Assembly (NCBI GenBank): GCA_037976565.1
Contig: CP137668.1
Coordinates: 34,858,088-34,922,087 of the forward strand
Direction of reading: 5' to 3'
DNA: 64,000 nt
Source: Mesocentrotus franciscanus
Lineage: Eukaryota > Echinodermata > Echinoidea > Camarodonta > Strongylocentrotidae
Positions within the stretch are counted from its first letter, which is position 1, and the number at the start of each line of letters is the position of its first letter. The notes beneath the pieces are model-generated. The model was not told where the DNA came from, did no database searches, and worked only from the letters and a program-made list of their open reading frames with translations. The translations under genes were made by a program, and so were the position numbers. Below, piece by piece: positions 1 to 10,519 of this stretch.

Positions 1-1
1 G

Positions 2-229
2 ACATATCTTTCAGAATTTATCAAATCTAAGGCGTCCTCTTCCCGGCGGCGGGCTTCCATTTCTTTCCACCTCCAACTTATGTTTGGTCCCGCGTCCCTC
101 GCCGCTCCAACACTTTGGAATAGCCTCCCTCCCCACATCCAAAATGCACCATCCCTACACATCTTCAAAAGTCAAAACCTTATAAAAAAGAAAAAAAATT
201 TACTTAATCTGATTGATACACGTCTGTAA
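2..229 (+). pseudogene. 3' end of a non-LTR retrotransposon reverse transcriptase ORF
   Basis: An open frame enters from the window edge and stops with TAA at 227-229. It carries the block typical of CR1/L2/Rex-type LINE ORF ends (FGPASLAAPTLWNSLPPHIQ followed by a short Lys-rich tail). No RT catalytic motif is inside the window, so this is only the C-terminal edge of the element. The frame is intact here, so the element may be fairly young or may continue to the left. The clade is not resolved. Confidence 0.75.
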
Positions 230-351
230 AAACCCAATACACACACTTAAATCTCTCTTAGCAATTCACTTTTTTGCGATATCTATGCTTCTGTTTTGTA
301 GTTCATATTATATCAGTATTTTATATTATGTATTATGTAACATTGTAATTT

Positions 352-425
352 TGGTGCTGTTGTCCTAGCTTTTTACTAGGTAGAATTATATGCTTCACAT
401 AATGGCTGTTGGGACAACAGCACCA
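352..425. repeat. Perfect 14-bp inverted repeat (stem-loop)
   Basis: TGGTGCTGTTGTCC at 352-365 is exactly matched in reverse complement at 412-425, with about 46 bases between the arms. It lies some 120 bases beyond the LINE stop codon, so it could be part of that element's 3' UTR or the arms of a tiny foldback. The flanking sequence, 230-870, is AT-rich with no recognisable gene. Confidence 0.6.
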
Positions 426-869
426 TGGCGCCTAGAAACATAGCACGTTACAATTCACCTTACGATTATTTGTTTCTAACACGTCATGAAAATTCAATCA
501 ATTTTTTTTTCTTTTTCGAGACAACACTCAGTTCAGAAACTAGATTAGTATTGCGAAATGTAGTAGAATATCCACCCTGCAATTGCAGTTTGAGTTGATA
601 TGTCTAATGCAAATTCAGTTCAGTTTAATTTATAGGTCATGCACAAAAATGAAATCATTCCCTGGCTGTTTCCATGAAAACACAAAGTGTCAAATAAACA
701 TGTATGAACATAGAATCACAAATGAGAATTACATATAAGAAATAGATTAAAATAATTCAGCATAGCAATACATGCGCATGACAAAGTAAAAAGGAAAAAG
801 AAAACACACCACAATGAAAAACGACAAAGTCCAGAAAAAATACATTCAATGGACAGGGAAACCAGAAAA

Positions 870-1120
870 ATAGCAGATAGTTAGAAATAGAGAGACGTCA
901 TGGGAGCAGAGATTGGAGAAAACAGAATTAGGAAATTGTAGTTAGGCTGAGAGAAAGTTGAAGGGGGCAAGCATTGAACAGAGTAGAGGTAAAAGTAGAA
1001 ACAGAAGGGGAGGAGCCGGATGTGGTAGAGCGGGGAAACAAGCATATAGTGTACATAGATAACGAAGCTATGCCCGTTTAAGTATATTATATTTAACCCG
1101 AAGTCCATACACCTATATTA
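870..1120. repeat. Dispersed repeat, copy 1 (second copy near 4985-5235)
   Basis: The stretch containing AAACAGAAGG, GGTAGAGCGG, AAACAAGCATAT, GTGTACATA, TATGCCCGT and CGAAGTCCATACAC recurs in the same order at about 5010-5105. The two copies are in direct orientation and moderately diverged. No coding potential is convincing in either copy, and the repeat class is unknown. Confidence 0.55.
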
Positions 1121-1600
1121 TAAAGCATGTGTCTCTTATCACTGTCGTTGGTGATGGCCCACACAAGGAGGAGACTGGCCCTGGTAGCTTTATGCATGTA
1201 GAAATAGCATGCTAGGTGAGGGAACAACCGACTTGTGAGACACAGGCAAGCGTCCTGGTCCACCTTCTCGTGGTGGGGGGTTGTTATTAAACCCATTGAC
1301 TTCAATGGGGACGGACAGACCAGGGTGAGACAGAAGGTAACGGGAACCCACTGTACAGTCGTAAATTTTCCCCGAGAATACCATATGATGCACAGACTGA
1401 GAAAGAGAAACAAGCCTTTTGAGGTGGATGTTGAGACCCCCAGGGTGCCCACCCGTAATGCTACTGGGGAAGAGGAGACGACAGTGGCAAGATATGCCCA
1501 TGACGATGGTACCCCAAACTCCGCCTCGGAAAGGATATCATCTTATGGCAGGACGTCAATCCCGTCTGTTGTTAACCTATGCAAGAAGAAGCAAGTGCTA

Positions 1601-2335
1601 CGATTAGGCACCTGAAATGTGAGAACAATGAACCAGCTAGGAAAACTGGAACTCCTGATAAAGGAACTAAAGAGTATGAAATTGAACATAGTTGGACTAT
1701 GCGAAACCAGATGGAAATGGGAAGGAGTTTTCATTCCAGACAGAGACACCACTATTGTTTTCTCAGGAAAGGACAGCGGCAAAAGTGAAAGTGGTGTAGC
1801 CATCTTACTTACAAACGAAGCCAGAAATGCACTGGATGCATACTCCAGTATCAGATAGAATTGCGATGGTGAGACTGAAAGCAAAACCAGAACACCTCAC
1901 CATCATCCAGGTCTATGCTCCCACATCGTCACATGACATGAACAATATAGAACAGTTGTATGGCCTACTACAAACAACTGTGGATACAGTAAATAATGGT
2001 GACACACTAGTGATCATGGAAAACTTCAATTCTAATATTGGAAAAGGTGTAGACATCAGGTGTGGAGTGTGGAATTTGGCCTTGGCAATAGAAATGAGTG
2101 TGGAGATAAATTATCAGAATTCTGTCATGTCAATAAATTTATCATAACAAACACAATGTTTGACCTCCACAAGAGGAATCTATACGCTTGGATATCTCCT
2201 GGGGACAGGCATAGGAACCAAATCGACTACATCTTGATCAGGCGCAGGTGTAAGTCAAGCATCAAATATGCCAAAACATTCCCAGGAGCAGATTGTGATA
2301 CAGACCTATGTCGCAAAGATGCAAATCAAACTTAA
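1601..2335 (+). pseudogene. RTE-type LINE endonuclease remnant (frameshifted)
   Basis: Read across three frames, this encodes an apurinic-type endonuclease of an RTE/BovB-like LINE, the family often mislabelled craniofacial development protein 2. The opening resembles LGTWNVRTMNQ with the Trp codon mutated to TGA (1613-1615). LNIVGLCETRWKWEG, then VYAPTSSHD, VIMENFNSNIGK, GNRNECG and HRNQIDYILIRRR follow. The usual GDFN motif reads ENFN. The frame changes near 1850 and again near 2060-2070. The element is dead, and the RT core is absent, because the C-terminal end follows almost at once. Confidence 0.8.
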
Positions 2336-2384
2336 GGTCTTAAATCCGTATCCGGACACCTACCCCCTGGACATCCACTCCCGG

Positions 2385-2700
2385 AAAAGTGGCCCGCCTC
2401 AAGATGGGTTACTTTGGACACATTCTGCGTGGCAGTGGGAGCCCCCCCCCCCTCCGGGGTGGGAGGGACCGCATGCGTGTTCCCAAAATCTCCGGTAAAG
2501 GGTTACTTTTTTTCGCGCGACAAAGTCCGGCCCGCCATTGACTTTCACACCGGAGATAGGGGGGGGGGTGCAGTGGTTTGATAACATCACAGAATGGACA
2601 GGTCTCACATATTCAGAAGCCAAAAGATTAGCACAGGATAGAAACAAATGGAGAACGACAACAAGTACAAGACTAGAAATGCAATCGTGTCACAACGATG
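2385..2700 (+). pseudogene. RTE-type LINE C-terminal remnant with an insertion
   Basis: RLKMGYFGHILRGSG is encoded at about 2395-2436, and DNITEWTGLTYSEAKRLAQD plus NKWR at about 2580-2655. Both are characteristic of the end of the RTE reverse transcriptase ORF. They directly follow the endonuclease remnant, so the RT core was deleted. The 2437-2573 stretch interrupts the homology and looks like a separate small insertion. Confidence 0.75.
2437..2573. mobile_element. Small C-rich insertion with inverted ends inside the RTE remnant
   Basis: The left end is a C-run followed by CTCCGG. The right end is CCGGAGATA followed by a G-run, so the two ends are imperfect inverted repeats of a C-run plus CTCCGG. 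It splits the LINE C-terminal homology between RGSG and DNITEW. No target duplication is clear because both borders lie in homopolymer runs. Confidence 0.45.
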
Positions 2701-2779
2701 TGCGTGCAATGACGCCGTGTTTGTACGTGTCAAACGAAAGAGCATTTTCCGCCCCCGACTTCGTGATCGGAGGGATTCC

Positions 2780-3310
2780 ATGTAGGGGCGGCGATTTTTT
2801 TCTTGACCGGTGGGGTCGAATTGTGAGGGACGAGGGAGCAGTGGCGTAATGAGCAAACACATTTTTTAATATTTTTTTTTTTGGGGGAAGGGGTGGGGTG
2901 CAGAACAAAATCCTTATCACTACCACTCGTATATGTATGAACGTTTTTCAAAGTGAGGTGGGGGTGGTGGGCTAAAGTTTAGGATTAGGTAGAGCAAAGC
3001 AAAGCAAAATGAAGCGTAAAGTTGTGTGGGGTCCAGGGGCAAAGCCCCAGTTGGTGTCAAGGAGCGGAGCCTCATGAAGCTCAGAGGTTTTAGGCATCTA
3101 ATTACGGATAGCTGAGCATATTCTGATTCCTAATTTCTACACTTGCATGCAGCTCACTTATTGAAGTGGGGTCCAGGGGGCAGAGCCCCCAAAAGCTCAG
3201 GGGTTTAGGCATTTATAATTGGTCAGTTAAGTAACCAGGGACCCGTGTTAGGGCATTAGGAGGGGTCCACGGGGCAGAGCCCAGGGAACCTCGGGGACAA
3301 ATCATGCCAT
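2780..3310 (+). mobile_element. GGGGCGGCGAT-type repeat element, copy 1
   Basis: It starts with the conserved terminus GGGGCGGCGATTT, then GACGAGGG(A/G)GCAGTGGCGTAATGA. It continues into units with GGGGTCCAGGGG, CAGAGCCCC, AAGCTCAGGGGTTTTAGGCA and TTAATTACGGTCAG. The same family recurs at 5268-5732, about 5931-6720 and 24937-25797 (reverse), with related unit arrays inside the 29.6-34.2 kb element. No transposase ORF is present, so it is probably a non-autonomous DNA element carrying its own minisatellite. Confidence 0.65.
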
Positions 3311-3833
3311 TTCAACAACATTTATATGTCATTGGTATTGAATTAAAAGTAAACCAAATTTGAATTTGGTGACGGAAGTGACTACCCTCTCACAGTTTTT
3401 GACGTTTTGTTGTATTTATAGGACAAAATGGCGTCTTAAATAGCCCCATTGACCAATTTCAAAAATCCGGCCACGGGGTGCCCTGCGTATTGCAACTCGG
3501 CATGTCACTGCAAATTTTCAAGGAAAAAAAAGGACGTTTAAGGGGCGAAAAGCAGTCTGAAAAAATGACGTCATAGCCGATACGTGTTAGATTCGGGCGG
3601 AAACTCGGCGGAATTCGTGTAGTGACCTTTGTTTAAATGCGATTTATTCACAATTTTCTGTGTGAACATATACTATACTTGGTATTATTCGGAAGGGCAC
3701 TTTATTGCGGTCAGTTTGACACCATTGTTATCTTCGCGCAATGTATTGCACGCATTAAACGCGCTATTACGTAATGCATAGTAAATTCATCATTTTTGGC
3801 GATAACTTTGCGCTGACACGTTCGAATTTTACC

Positions 3834-3884
3834 AAACTTGGCAGACAGTTGTCGCGTATATGGATACATATGTCTGCCAAGTTT
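3834..3884. repeat. Perfect 14-bp inverted repeat hairpin
   Basis: AAACTTGGCAGACA at 3834-3847 pairs exactly with TGTCTGCCAAGTTT at 3871-3884 around a 23-base loop. The surrounding 3310-4780 has no recognisable gene. It contains several AAATGGCG phrases and short open frames without family resemblance, and may be the inside of a diverged transposon. Confidence 0.5.
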
Positions 3885-4779
3885 CATTGATGTAGGTATA
3901 AAGATCGCCAATTTAGAGCAAGTTGAAGTTATTTCTCAATTTTCTTGAAAATGGCGAATTTGGAGGGCATTTTTCGTAAAGTCGGTCAGTGTTAGGGTAT
4001 ATAATTTTGTGTATGGCTGGAAAGGGCATAACTTCAAGTATCTAAATCCAAAAAAGGGTACGGGTCTGCCAAGCCATGATAGAGATACGGCCACAGAAAG
4101 AAAGCCAATTCCCAGAACTTTAGAGGGCGCTATTTATGTTTTGCATAGCCATTGGAGCGTAAAATTTGGCATGGCTATGTGCAATTATGAAATAAAGATA
4201 CTGCGAGAAGATGAGACGGAACGGAATTGGTATGAGAAAGTTATTGCAATTTTAGATTTTTAGGGGTCCATTTTTCAAGAATTTTTGAGATTGTTGACGG
4301 AGACGGTTTCAGATTTGAATTTTGACTATGAAGATGGCATTTTGAAGGTCAAGTTATGCATCGCAGATGAAAGAACATCTCTTAGACTATCTGGAGGAAT
4401 TTGTTAGAAGTTTTTAGGATTTAGGATAGTGGAGATAATGGACCAGAAACGGACAAAATGGCGCCTGGACGGTTATGCATGAGTGATTTCGAAAATCGAA
4501 AAAGTAGGTGACCTTGATGAGATGTTAGAGATGATGCCTATGAAATTTGAAAGGAAAAGGACATAAGGAAAGCACCTAACTAGGAATAACAAGCACTACG
4601 TGCAAAACGAATGGGATTTCCGGACGATAAGGATAAGTATATTAATGGGGCAGAATGTGAACGAAAACAAGGCAATGACGAAGGTCGTCATTGCAAAGAT
4701 GTGCAGATGTGGTCGCCAATCGCCATCAACTGACGGTGGCAGCCGGGTAGGTAGCCATATACGTAAACTGACAAGGGCA

Positions 4780-5235
4780 TGATGTGTAAGCGAAATGTAC
4801 GGTGTGGAGATACAAGAGCATAATCACTTACCTAAAAGTTCGTTCACTCTTTAATTATACTAGCACTGTCGCGGATGTTGGTAAACCAGATTCTGTTCGT
4901 TTTTAAATGTTGTATTACTCAATTATCTCCTCCTTTACACGCATCCCACACACAGCGCGGTGTCTCCAGTCATCGCGCGATCCAAGAATTGAACACAATA
5001 GAGATAATAGAAACAGAAGGCGGAGCTGGTAGAGCGGAGAAACAAGCATATTGTGTACATATATACAGTGTACCCAGTTATGCCCGTCCGAAGTCCATAC
5101 ACGCAAACTAACACATGATGTGTAAACGAAATGTACGGCGTGGAGATACAAATTACAAGAATGTAATTATTATTCACTTCCCTAAACTTTCGTTCACTCT
5201 TTGATTATACTAGCACCGTCTCTGATGTTAGTTTG
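4780..5235. repeat. Direct tandem duplication of about 330 bp spacing
   Basis: A block with GATGTGTAA(G/A)CGAAATGTACGG, GTGGAGATACAA, TTCGTTCACTCTTT and ATTATACTAGCAC at 4781-4880 is repeated at 5115-5235. The intervening part matches the 870-1120 dispersed repeat. No gene is evident. Confidence 0.6.
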
Positions 5236-5267
5236 CTGTGGAAGCTTGCAATAAAATACACTGTTAT

Positions 5268-5732
5268 CAGGGGCGGCGATTTCTTTTTCATTACCGGGGA
5301 CGAAATGCGAGGGACGAGGGGGCAGTGGCGTAATGACCAAAAACGTTTGGGGGGGGCAGAAAAAAAAATCCGCATCACCACCATTCTTACATGTTGTTAC
5401 ATGAAGGCCCCGATGAACGTTTCAAAGTTGGGGGGAGGGGCTAAAGTATTTACGATCAGGTGGAGCAAAGCAAGTGGAGCGTAAATTGACGGAGCCCCCG
5501 GAAGCTCAGGGGTTTTAGGCATTTAATAACGGTAAGATGGGCATCCAGGGGCCCGCCTTAGGGCCCTGGTGGGGTACAGGAGGCGGAGCCCCCGGAAGCT
5601 CAGGGAAAAATCATGCCATTTCAGCAACATTTGTAAATCACTTGTATCGAATTAGAAATAAACCACATATATTAATGTTATTTGGGGGGGAGGGGCAACT
5701 GCCGCCAAGCTCCCCATCAGTACGCCAGCGCG
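5268..5732 (+). mobile_element. GGGGCGGCGAT-type element, short copy
   Basis: It begins CAGGGGCGGCGATTTC and ends CATCAGTACGCCAGCG. The second end is seen in reverse complement (CACTGGCGTACTG) at the border of the related copy at 24937. Inside are the GACGAGGG and GCAGTGGCGTAATGA block and about one satellite unit. No open frame resembles a transposase. Confidence 0.6.
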
Positions 5733-5930
5733 AACGAAACCAATATCTACTTGTCTGATTGGCTGCTAGCACACTGGATTTTTCAGAAAGCCATTGTTTC
5801 CTACATTAGATATCCTTTTGTAACAATGCAAAATATTGCATTTACCAGTAGTTTTGGCTTTTATTGACTCTTAGAATAACGTTAGTTGCCAAATTACTGT
5901 TTAATAAATACTGTTTAATATGGTCGAATG

Positions 5931-6725
5931 CAGGGGCGGCGATTTCTTTTCATGACCGGGGGACGAAATGCGAGGGACGAGAGAGCAGTGGCGTAATGAC
6001 CAAAAACTTTTTTGGGGGCAGAAAAAATCTGCATCACCACCATTCTTACATGTTATATGAAGGCCCCGCGGACTTTTTCAAAGTGGGGAGGGGAGGGGGC
6101 TAAAGTATTTACGATCAGGTAGAGCAAAGCAAGTGGAGCGTAAATTGGCGTGGGGTCCAGGGGCAAATTGGCCCCGGTGGGGGTCAAGGGGTGAAGCCCC
6201 ATGAAGCTCAGGGGTTTTAGGCATTTAATTAAGGTCAGATGAGCAACCAGGGGCCTGGCTTAGGGCCCCTGGTGAGGTCCAGGGGCGGAGCCCCCGGAAG
6301 CTCAGGGTATTAGGTATTTAATTACTTTCAGATGAGCATATTTTGATACCTTATTTGTGTCACTGGCATGCAGGTCACTAATTGGAGTGGGGTCCGGGCG
6401 GAGCCCCAGAAGCTCAGGGTTTTAAGCATTAAATTACGATCAGATGAGCATCCAGGGGCCGCCTTAGGGCCCTTGGCGGGGTCCAAAGGGCAGAGCCCCC
6501 GGAAGCTCAGGGGTTTTAGGCATTTAATAACGGTCAGATGAGCGTCCAGGGGCCCGCCTTAGGGCCCTGGTCGGGTCCAGGGGGCAGAGGCCCCGGAAGC
6601 TCAGAGGTTTTAGGCATTTAATTACCGTCAGTGGAGCAACCAGGGGCATGCTTTATAGGGCCCTTGGTGGCGTCCAGGGGGCAGAGCCCCCGGAAGCTCT
6701 GGGTTTTTTGGCATTTAATGGGTTA
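5931..6725 (+). mobile_element. GGGGCGGCGAT-type element with an expanded minisatellite
   Basis: It starts CAGGGGCGGCGATTTC and runs into about six diverged units of roughly 90-105 bp. Each unit has GGGTCCAGGGG, CAGAGCCCC, GGAAGCTCAGGG, TTTTAGGCATTTAAT, GGTCAGATGAGC and CCAGGGGCC with CTTAGGGCCC. The units hold internal palindromes. The array grows directly out of the element seen as one or two units elsewhere. Confidence 0.65.
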
Positions 6726-6734
6726 CATTACCTT

Positions 6735-7330
6735 ACAAATTAGTTGTGGACTACGAGGCGACGCCCCTGTCCCATACCCTTATATGATATTCTTGCCGGG
6801 GGCTCCTACCCTAATATCGTTCAGTAGGTCCTAATGAAGCCCTGTACCAAAATGGCATTTGTACAACACCAAATAAATGTTATATTACCTTCTAAATTAT
6901 TTGGGGGCTACGAGGCGACGCCCCTGCCTCACACCCTTATATGATATTCTTGCCGGGGGTTCCTACCCTAATATCGTTCAGTAGGTCATAAGGAAGCCCT
7001 GTACCAAAAATGGCATTTGTACAACAACAAGTAAATGTTATATTACCTTCTAAATTATTTGGGGGCTACGAGGCGACGCCCCGCCTCACACCCTTATATG
7101 ATATTCTTGCCGGGGGCTCCTACTCTAATATCGTTCAGTAGGTCCTAAGGAAGCCCTGTACCAAAAATGGCATTTGTACAACAACAAATCAATGTTATAA
7201 AATCATTTGGGGGCTCCAAAAAGACGCCCCCGCCCCCACACCCTTAAATTGAAATTTTTGCCGGGGGATCCTAGCCTAATATCGTTAAGTAGGTCCTAAG
7301 GAAGCCCTGTACCAAAAATGGTGCTTTTAT
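6735..7330 (+). repeat. Tandem repeat of about 157 bp, four units
   Basis: The marker CTACGAGGCGACGCCCC occurs at 6751, 6908 and 7065, and a diverged form near 7213. The spacings are 157, 157 and about 148. Each unit also carries CCTTATATGATATTCTTGCC, AATATCGTTCAGTAGGTC and GCCCTGTACCAAAAATGGCA. The last unit is the most diverged and slightly shorter. From 7330 to 7800 I see only AT-rich sequence with no gene. Confidence 0.8.
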
Positions 7331-7805
7331 CCGGGAAGTAACGATAATTTCACTAAGCCACCTGACTAAAAATTAATTCCGTACCATTGCCCCGACCTAT
7401 ATAATCTTGCTTCCTATTCCCCTATGGACCAACGTTTCAACATCTATTTTCAATAATTTATTTACCTAATTATTCCTATTGTCATTATCATTATTCATTC
7501 GGAATAACATCTCGACAGTTCAGCATACTTGGCAAAACTGTTTTAACGTATACAATTCGACTTAATTCTTTCACATCTTATTCGAATAGGTCATTCAATT
7601 TATTCGACATGTATTGGATAGTTCACTCCATCAGAACACAATTTTTACACTCCGAAAACAATCATGCTGTATACAGTTGTTAAAAACGCTACCTTCAGTA
7701 GAATACTAAAGTATATACTGTATGTCACGGTGATAGACTCAAGTCTGGTAGCATTATCAATATGTGTGATTCCCCCATTCCATTAATATACCATAATGAT
7801 TGTGG

Positions 7806-8098
7806 TTCAAGGACAGTCACCCTCTGGACAATCACCCCCAGAGGACAACCAACCCCGATGACAATTACCCCCCGAAAAGAATTCTGCTTTTATTAAAACC
7901 AACTTATTTTCTGGGTGGACTTCCCCTTTTAATGAACAGGGGGTAATTGTCATAGGGGATAATTTTCCGGGGGGTAATTGTCCAAGGGGGTGGTTGTCCT
8001 CGGGGGGTATTTTCCGGGGGCCATTGTCCTTGGGGGTAGTTTTCCGAGGGGCTAATTTTGCGGGGGTGATTGTCCAGGGGGAATTGTCCTGATAGGTA
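7806..8098. repeat. GGGGGTAATTGTCC repeat with inverted ends (about 290 bp)
   Basis: Left end: AAGGACAGTCACCCTCTGGA, continuing CAATCACCCCC. Right end read in reverse: GGACAATTCCCCCTGGA, also continuing CAATCACCCCC. Between them are short units of about 20 bp of the type GGGGGTAATTGTCC on the plus strand. The long minus-strand open frame here is a by-product of the repeat (Pro/Thr-rich) and is not called as a gene. Confidence 0.65.
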
Positions 8099-8439
8099 CC
8101 ATTGTTCATGTTGACTAACCATGGATGTGACTTACTGACTACGGTATGTGGGTTTTTGTTTGCGCAATGTACATGATTGTTTTACTACGGCCGGGAGTGG
8201 CTCCACTCGATAATGATAAGCCGTGCAAGGGAACGCAAAGCAAATGAGTGACTCACATATGTTATAATTGATAGAAAATGTAGATATCCTTAATTAAAAT
8301 AAAAAAGAACTGTAAATAAAGGTGATGTAGGCCTGCACATGCCACGTAACGAATAGAATGTATCTCATGGAGGAAACATGCAGGAGATACAATGAAAAGA
8401 TGGCAAGGAAAGAGAGTTATAGGAGGACAGTAAATAGAG

Positions 8440-8590
8440 GTAGAGGCATTGATATAGAGAGGGAGAGAGTGAAAGAGAGAGAGAGAGAGGGGCAGAGAGA
8501 GGGGAGAGAAGGCGAGGGACAGGGAGAGGGGGAGAGCGGGAGATATAGAGAGACCTATATATAGAGAGAGAGATGGGGAGATAATAGGGG
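8440..8590 (+). repeat. GA-rich microsatellite
   Basis: A purine tract of GAGA and GGGAGA runs. The Arg/Glu-rich open frame across it is an artefact of composition. The flanking 8590-9290 has no recognisable gene. Confidence 0.8.
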
Positions 8591-8940
8591 AGCGATGGAG
8601 AAAGAGTGGGTGAGAGAAGGAAGAATAATCAGCCAGAACCCCCCTCCTCCCACCTCCATCACCCCCATGTCGACAATTTGCCGATACCAGTGAAGTAAAG
8701 CTTTATAAAAAATAAAAAATGAAACCATTTTCAAGGCTTTGTGAAAATTAACTATACAATATAAAGGCGTATGTTTTGTTAGTGATGTATCCAATTGATT
8801 CAGTGTAGTGATAGGAAAGTAGGGCCTATAGCACTGACTGAAACCAAACCAAACCATACATTCCTAAATTAAAGACATACAATTTCTGCTTATACAATTC
8901 AATTAAAAACACTTCCTTCTTCTCTGTTACATACACTACA

Positions 8941-9055
8941 AGCCTGTATATAGGGACGGTATGACGATATGATATAGAGTCGGTGAAAAAGAAGGGAGAT
9001 AATTAAATAAAGACAAGCTGGCCACTGATCGTTCATACAAATCAAGCAGTTATTC
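8941..9055 (+). repeat. Dispersed repeat, copy 1 (second copy at about 12105-12210)
   Basis: A block containing AGGGA(C)GGTATGA, CGGTGAAAA, GCTGGCCACTGATC and CATACAAATCAAGCAGT recurs at 12118-12210 in the same orientation. It is short, AT-rich and of unknown class. Confidence 0.55.
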
Positions 9056-9297
9056 GAAACGCATTGTGAAAACTGATAAAGTATATTTGTATCTTTGAAT
9101 ATAGTTCTGTAAAGGAGATAAAATAGATTTTAACAATTGATAAAGAGGTAAGTAAATACCGAACGGGTCTATACGTTCTCGGTTTACAAATGATATTATT
9201 ATAGATTAATACATTCATATCTACATTATTTTGTTTCGTAGGATAGGCATAAAACTCAGAATGAAAATAAATAATGGCTGGGTGTATTTTATTAGCA

Positions 9298-9940
9298 ACA
9301 GTGGCGTAGCTAAGGGGGTGGGGCACGTGCCCCCTCCCCGAATCGAATGTCAAAAAAGAGGAGAGAGGAGTGATGCAGGAAACATAAAAAGATTCAGAGA
9401 TAATATAGGGAGATAGATTGCTCGAAATGCTCTTCAAAGATTATACTATTATGTTAATGAGCCTCTTACAACCGATTATTATAAAGAAAAATCACAATTT
9501 GATTTGATATTGAGTTAAACCTGTATTATAGAAATTGACTCTCAGTGTTTACTGGTCGTAAATATCACTTTGGCTATAATCTCGTTATCTTTTATCATAA
9601 TGAAACTCTTTTTAACAAGATAAAACATCAGTATCGATAATTGTGGGAAAAAAGAAACTCGATTATTCGATTTGTTGGAGTATTTCAAATCAAAATCATG
9701 CCAGCGAGAGCTCCTGAAAAAAGAAGAGTTGTGCAGAATAACTCAGTCATATAAGATACGCTAAAATGTGAAGGATAATGATGTGATAAGGATCTTTTCA
9801 ATGTTTCGATCATTGAAGTATTTCCTCTTTCCGGGAATTCCACTTAAAGGTCGGGTGACATCATAATATAAGTTGATTTTTGTTTCAAGTGCCGCCGGGG
9901 CACGTGCCCCCAGCCCACGGAAATACGCCTCTCAGGGCAT
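9298..9940 (+). mobile_element. CAGTGGCGTAGC-type DNA transposon remnant
   Basis: The left end is CAGTGGCGTAGCTAAGGGGG, followed by GGCACGTGCCCCC. The right end is GCCGCCGGGGCACGTGCCCC followed by AATACGCCTCTCAGGG, an imperfect inverted partner. The GGCACGTGCCCC palindrome is near both ends. A related pair of ends flanks 46213-46400. The interior is AT-rich with no transposase. Confidence 0.55.
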
Positions 9941-10181
9941 GATCAAAACTGAACCACTTTCGCCTCTACAGCCTCGTAACATCTCTCCAATTTACTTTCG
10001 ACAGAAGTCCTGATCCATTGCCGAACCCTGCATGAAAAACACCCGCAGCCGTCGCGATTCGGCGCAGAAGGACGTTACGTTCTTCATCGGTTTCGACTGC
10101 AGGTAATTAAGAGTGAGAGATAATATTAAAATTATAATAATGATAATGATCATGATATTAACATTAATAATAATAATAACA

Positions 10182-10519
10182 CCGGTTCACTATATAGCGC
10201 TTTAACTGACCAAAGCGCTTACAAAAAAACAATTGATATTATCATTACCCCGGTCATTGGATTCAATGCATATTATAGTGCACATGCTTCACTCCCTGGG
10301 TAGCATTTCAGCTAGTAACCTTTTTTACGTGCGCGCAACTTGCTAATACAACCACAAAGACGTTCGCATTCTACCGTGTACCCAACTAACGCCTGGATGG
10401 AGAGGAGTAATGTAGATAAAATGCCTTGTTCAAGGACATAAGTGACATGCCGGGACTCGAACCCACGACCTTTGCATTTCCATTCAAGTAATTAAACCAC
10501 TCGACTGCGACACCTCTAA
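10182..10519 (-). mobile_element. tRNA-derived SINE, minus strand
   Basis: Read on the minus strand, the head has an A-box-like AGTCGAGTGG and a B box GGTTCGAGTCC, resembling tRNA-Ser. A conserved body with CTTGAACAAGGCATTTTATC, CATTACTCC and GGCGTTAGTTGGGTAC follows, and then an AAT/ATT-rich tail at the low-coordinate end. The matching copy is 46803-47145 within the paralogous block. Confidence 0.7.

Noticed and set aside
1235..1615. 126-aa ORF upstream of the RTE endonuclease
   Set aside because: No protein resemblance. It runs into the endonuclease start only through the mutated Trp codon, so it is probably former 5' sequence of the LINE.
7807..8122. Pro/Thr/Asn-rich minus-strand ORFs
   Set aside because: They arise from the GGGGGTAATTGTCC repeat array.
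8358..8564. Arg/Glu/Gly-rich ORF
   Set aside because: It is a product of the GA microsatellite.
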